From: Nocardiopsis sp. NRRL B-16309
GTDB lineage: Bacteria > Actinomycetota > Actinomycetes > Streptosporangiales > Streptosporangiaceae
Assembly: GCF_001279585.1 (NCBI RefSeq)
Contig: NZ_LGEC01000080.1
Span: forward strand, 124,001 to 188,000
DNA: 64,000 bases
Direction: 5' to 3'
Shown: piece by piece, positions 61,576 to 64,000 of the stretch
Position numbering within the stretch: position 1 is the stretch's first letter
Layout: the number at the start of each line of letters is the position of its first letter
Notes under the pieces: model-generated
Database searches by the model: none
The model's input: only the letters and a program-made list of their open reading frames with translations
What the model was told of the DNA's origin: nothing
Translations under genes and position numbers: made by a program

Positions 61576-62508
61576 ATGAACAAGCGTTTCGCGAGTTTCG
61601 CGGCCCTCGGCCTGAGCAGCGTGCTGATGCTGACCGCCTGCGGCAACGACGGGGGTAGCGGCCTGGCCGACGGTCCCGAGGACGAAGAGGGCGCCGGCGG
61701 CGGGGAGATCAACATCGCCCTCATCCCGTGGGAGGAGGACATCGCCGCCACGAACATGTGGAAGGTCCTCCTGGAGGAGAAGGGCTACGACGTCACGGTC
61801 ACCGACCTGGACGTGGCCCCGGTCTTCCAGGGCGCGGCCAACGGCGACGTCGACCTGTTCCTGGACACCTGGCTGCCGGTGACGCACGCCGACTACTGGG
61901 AGGACTACGGGGACCAGCTGGAGGACCTCGGGGCCTGGTACGACAACGCCAAGCTCACGCTGACGGTGCCCACCTACATGGAGGACGTCAACAGCATCGA
62001 GGACCTCCCCGACGCGGCCGGGGACCTCGACAACCGCATCGTCGGCATCGAGTCCGGCTCCGGCCTGGTGCGCGTCACCAAGGAGGAGGCGATGCCGGGC
62101 TACGGGCTGGAGGAGGACTTCGAGCTCATCGAGTCCTCCACGTCCGCGATGCTCGCCGAGCTCGACTCCGCCTACCAGGAGGAGGAGCCGATCGTCGTCA
62201 CCCTGTGGCGTCCGCACATCGCCTACGCCCAGTTCGACCTCAAGGACCTGGAGGACCCCGAGGGCCTCATGGGCGGTACGGAGAGCATCCACTCGATCGG
62301 CCGTGAGGGCTTCGCCGAGGACTTCCCCGAGGTCGCCGAGTGGCTGGGCGACTTCACCATGACCGACGACGAGCTCGGTGCCCTGGAGGTCCAGACGCTG
62401 CAGGAGTACGAGGACGACCCGGAGGAGGGCGCCCGCGTGTGGCTGTCCGAGAACCCGGAGTTCGTCGAGCGCACCCTGGGCGACGACGCCGAGGGCGTGG
62501 AGTTCTAG
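61576..62508 (+). CDS. proX: Glycine betaine/proline-binding lipoprotein (ProX/OpuAC)
   Basis: The 310-residue lipoprotein has a signal peptide with lipobox LTAC (Cys22). A type II solute-binding fold of the OpuAC family follows: INIALIPWEEDIAATNMW, VDLFLDTWLPVTHADYWED and VVTLWRPHIAYAQFDLKDL. Several tryptophans are placed to cage a quaternary ammonium group. It delivers substrate to the ProV/ProW pair. It is the last gene of the operon and is followed by a strong hairpin. Confidence 0.93.
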   Translation: MNKRFASFAALGLSSVLMLTACGNDGGSGLADGPEDEEGAGGGEINIALIPWEEDIAATNMWKVLLEEKGYDVTVTDLDVAPVFQGAANGDVDLFLDTWLPVTHADYWEDYGDQLEDLGAWYDNAKLTLTVPTYMEDVNSIEDLPDAAGDLDNRIVGIESGSGLVRVTKEEAMPGYGLEEDFELIESSTSAMLAELDSAYQEEEPIVVTLWRPHIAYAQFDLKDLEDPEGLMGGTESIHSIGREGFAEDFPEVAEWLGDFTMTDDELGALEVQTLQEYEDDPEEGARVWLSENPEFVERTLGDDAEGVEF

Positions 62509-62537
62509 AGTCTCCGGCCCCGTGTCGTGACCGACGT

Positions 62538-62573
62538 GGACGGGCCGTCTCCCCGCGGGGAGACGGCCCGTCC
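62538..62573 (+). terminator. Terminator of the osmoprotectant operon
   Basis: A perfect 17-bp stem (62538-62554 with 62557-62573) contains GACGGGCCGTCTCCCC. It has almost no loop and no long T-run. It separates the operon from the convergent rhomboid gene. Confidence 0.88.
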
Positions 62574-62596
62574 GTCATGTCCGGGGAACCTGCGGC

Positions 62597-63211
62597 TCAC
62601 GGGGCGTAGTAGCCGCCCTGGGCGCCGTTGTTCCACTGGTTGATCTGGCGCGGCTTCTCGCGTCGGGGCAGCAGGTAGGCCGCGAGCAGACCGCCCATGA
62701 ACCCGAACAGGTGCGCCTGCCACGAGACGCCGGGGTACTGGGGCAGGACCCCCCAGATCATCGTGCCGTAGAAGATGATCACGCAGATCATGATGACGAT
62801 GTCGACGGTCTTGCGCTCGATGATGCCGCGCAGGACCGTGTAGCCGAAGTAGCCGAAGACCAGGCCGCTGGCGCCGACCGTGATCGACGGGGGCGCGGTG
62901 AACAGCCACACGCCCACGCCGCTGACGACGGCCACGATCAGGGTGGTCAGCAGGAACCGGCTGAGGCCGCTGAAGGCCACGAGCGACCCGAGGACCAGGA
63001 ACGGCAGCGAGTTGCCGATCAGGTGGGCGAGGTTGCCGTGCATCAGGGGCGCGGTGAGCAGGGTCCAGGGCGCGTCGACGTCCCAGGAGCGAAGGCCGAA
63101 CTCACGGTCGAGGTCGCCGCGCAGCACGAGGCTGTCGACGATCTCGAAGACCCACATGGCCGCGAGCATCGCCGCGACGGTGAGGATGGCGGTGATTCTG
63201 GAGCGGTTCAC
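62597..63211 (-). CDS. Rhomboid intramembrane serine protease
   Basis: This 204-residue protein has six membrane helices. It carries the rhomboid motifs HGNLAHLIGN, the nucleophile Ser in GASGLVFGYFGY, and the catalytic His in SWQAHLFGFMGG. It should cleave membrane-anchored proteins within the bilayer. The C-terminal tail is short and ends in GGYYAP. Length and topology match small actinobacterial rhomboids. The regulator and substrates are unknown. Confidence 0.92.
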   Translation of the reverse strand: MNRSRITAILTVAAMLAAMWVFEIVDSLVLRGDLDREFGLRSWDVDAPWTLLTAPLMHGNLAHLIGNSLPFLVLGSLVAFSGLSRFLLTTLIVAVVSGVGVWLFTAPPSITVGASGLVFGYFGYTVLRGIIERKTVDIVIMICVIIFYGTMIWGVLPQYPGVSWQAHLFGFMGGLLAAYLLPRREKPRQINQWNNGAQGGYYAP

Positions 63212-63774
63212 GACTTCGAGGGTAGAGGACCCGACCTTGTGGCGGTATGTGCATGGGGCGTGTGGGGCGGATTTGTCCGATGTGATGCGTGTGCGGGGGA
63301 CTGGCTGGGGATGACCCGCTCTTCGGACGCCGGGTTTCGGACGTGCTCGTGTCGGCTCACCGGCGACCGAAATACCGGGCGGGGTGCGGTTCCGCGGTCG
63401 TCGGTCTGGCCGGTCGCGGCCTCGCTGTGGGTCTCGGTACCAGCGTGTGCGCGTGATGAGGCGCCGAAGTCAGGGTGTACGGGTAGGGATCGGTCTTCCA
63501 GACGGTGGTCCCGGCCGACAGCCGGGGTGTTCCGGCGTTCTCACAGCCCCGGTCGCACGGGCCGAATCCGCGACTGTGGCAGGACAGGACGCCTCCGCGG
63601 GAGCGTCCGCGCCGCTCGCCGACGCCCGGGTCGGCGATCCTCGATCCACGCTCGGAACGGACGTCGGGACGCCTCCGCCGGAGGCCGCGCCGGGCACCGA
63701 CGAACCGGTCACGGACGACTCGGGCGCGAGCGAGGTCCGCACGCCGGTCGGGCGTGAGGCGCCCGTCCCGCCCC
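63212..63774. other. Gene-free stretch
   Basis: These 563 bases contain no gene with a convincing ribosome site or known domain. A plus-strand frame (63384-63824) is Ala/Pro/Arg-rich and overlaps the end of the next gene, so I did not call it. Confidence 0.5.
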
Positions 63775-64000
63775 TCAGGCGGACAGTGAGCGCTTGCGCG
63801 GGGGGATGCCGGCCATCGCCATGAAGGACTCGACCTTGGCGGGCTTGGTCATGCCGGTCAGCGGGAGGTAGGTGCGCGAGGAGCGGCGGCTCTGCAGCGA
63901 GGGGAAGCGCTTGGGGCGGCCCGCGGTGTCACAGAGCCCCAGGGAGCGGATGCGGCCGGGCAGCACGTAGTAGGAGCCGATGTCGTGGAAGGGGACGCTC
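63775..64000 (-). CDS. C-terminal end of a gene running off the window
   Basis: The frame stays open to the last base of the window and encodes about 74 C-terminal residues. It includes FHDIGSYYVLPGRIRSLGLC, KRFPSLQSRRSSRTYLPLTG and MTKPAKVESFMAMAGIPPRK. It is basic and looks conserved, but I cannot name the family from this part. An internal start at 63966 would cut through it and is not used. Confidence 0.6.
   Translation of the reverse strand, partial: SVPFHDIGSYYVLPGRIRSLGLCDTAGRPKRFPSLQSRRSSRTYLPLTGMTKPAKVESFMAMAGIPPRKRSLSA

Noticed and set aside
63384..63824. 146-codon Ala/Pro/Thr-rich plus-strand frame
   Set aside because: It overlaps the end of the better-supported minus-strand gene and shows no signal peptide or domain.

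Overview
The window is chromosomal-looking DNA from a very GC-rich actinomycete. It has frequent GTG starts, strong GGAGG-type ribosome sites, leader-less or very short leaders, a CebR/CelR cellulase operator, DUF3140, bifunctional-type Dcd and a ProV/ProW/ProX osmolyte transporter. A Nocardiopsaceae-like or related Streptosporangiales host fits, but the genus is inference.

Left part (1-20.2 kb): ordinary accessory metabolism. A DUF3140 protein and a long short-chain dehydrogenase are read leftward. A GH15 glucoamylase/trehalase-like enzyme is coupled to a DUF1360 membrane protein, followed by a FUSC-type membrane protein, a spermidine-synthase-like protein and a glucose/sorbosone dehydrogenase lipoprotein. 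A secreted GH9 cellulase (CBM4/9-Ig-GH9-CBM2) has a perfect 14-bp CebR box. Then come a nuclease-like HsdR-N protein and an NAD-binding reductase with a TetR repressor, both genes carrying the same 12-bp operator. A divergent arsenic module (arsC / arsR-acr3), a DUF4190-like protein, a CPBP protease and a DUF418 membrane protein complete this part.

Middle (20.3-24 kb): a patchwork with clearly lower GC. It holds an overlapping gene pair (a DUF6301-like protein and a 518-residue modular protein), a transposase relic, a DUF418-gene relic and a small lipoprotein.

Core (24.0-52.0 kb): about 28 kb read almost entirely rightward and closed by a strong terminator. It resembles a type IV secretion system but has no recognisable relaxase, integrase or replication gene. 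In order it contains a two-TM VirB3/PrgI-like protein, a VirB4-like protein whose P-loop and DE motif are not recognisable, a TrbL/VirB6-like polytopic protein, a VirB2-like pilin candidate, several single-TM VirB8-like proteins, a membrane-anchored lysozyme-VldE hydrolase, a two-domain Clp-type AAA+ ATPase, a coiled-coil tail-anchored protein, a very large VirD4/TraG-like ATPase and an HU-family protein. A 12-bp degenerate palindrome, CTSRTnnAYGAG, lies at nearly every internal promoter and also in front of the DUF418 gene, so the locus looks like one regulon. The C-terminal module of the 518-residue protein at 20.4 kb is duplicated as a frameshifted relic inside the locus. This suggests a shared secretion or docking tail and an effector/immunity pair.

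Right part (52-64 kb): a small membrane protein and a protein with an internal repeat. A GT4 glycosyltransferase is interrupted by an amber codon. A TetR/SnoaL-like pair, tRNA-Gly(CCC) with a double hairpin terminator, dcd, and an osmoprotectant ABC operon with a structured leader and strong terminator follow. A rhomboid protease and the end of a gene running off the window close the sequence.
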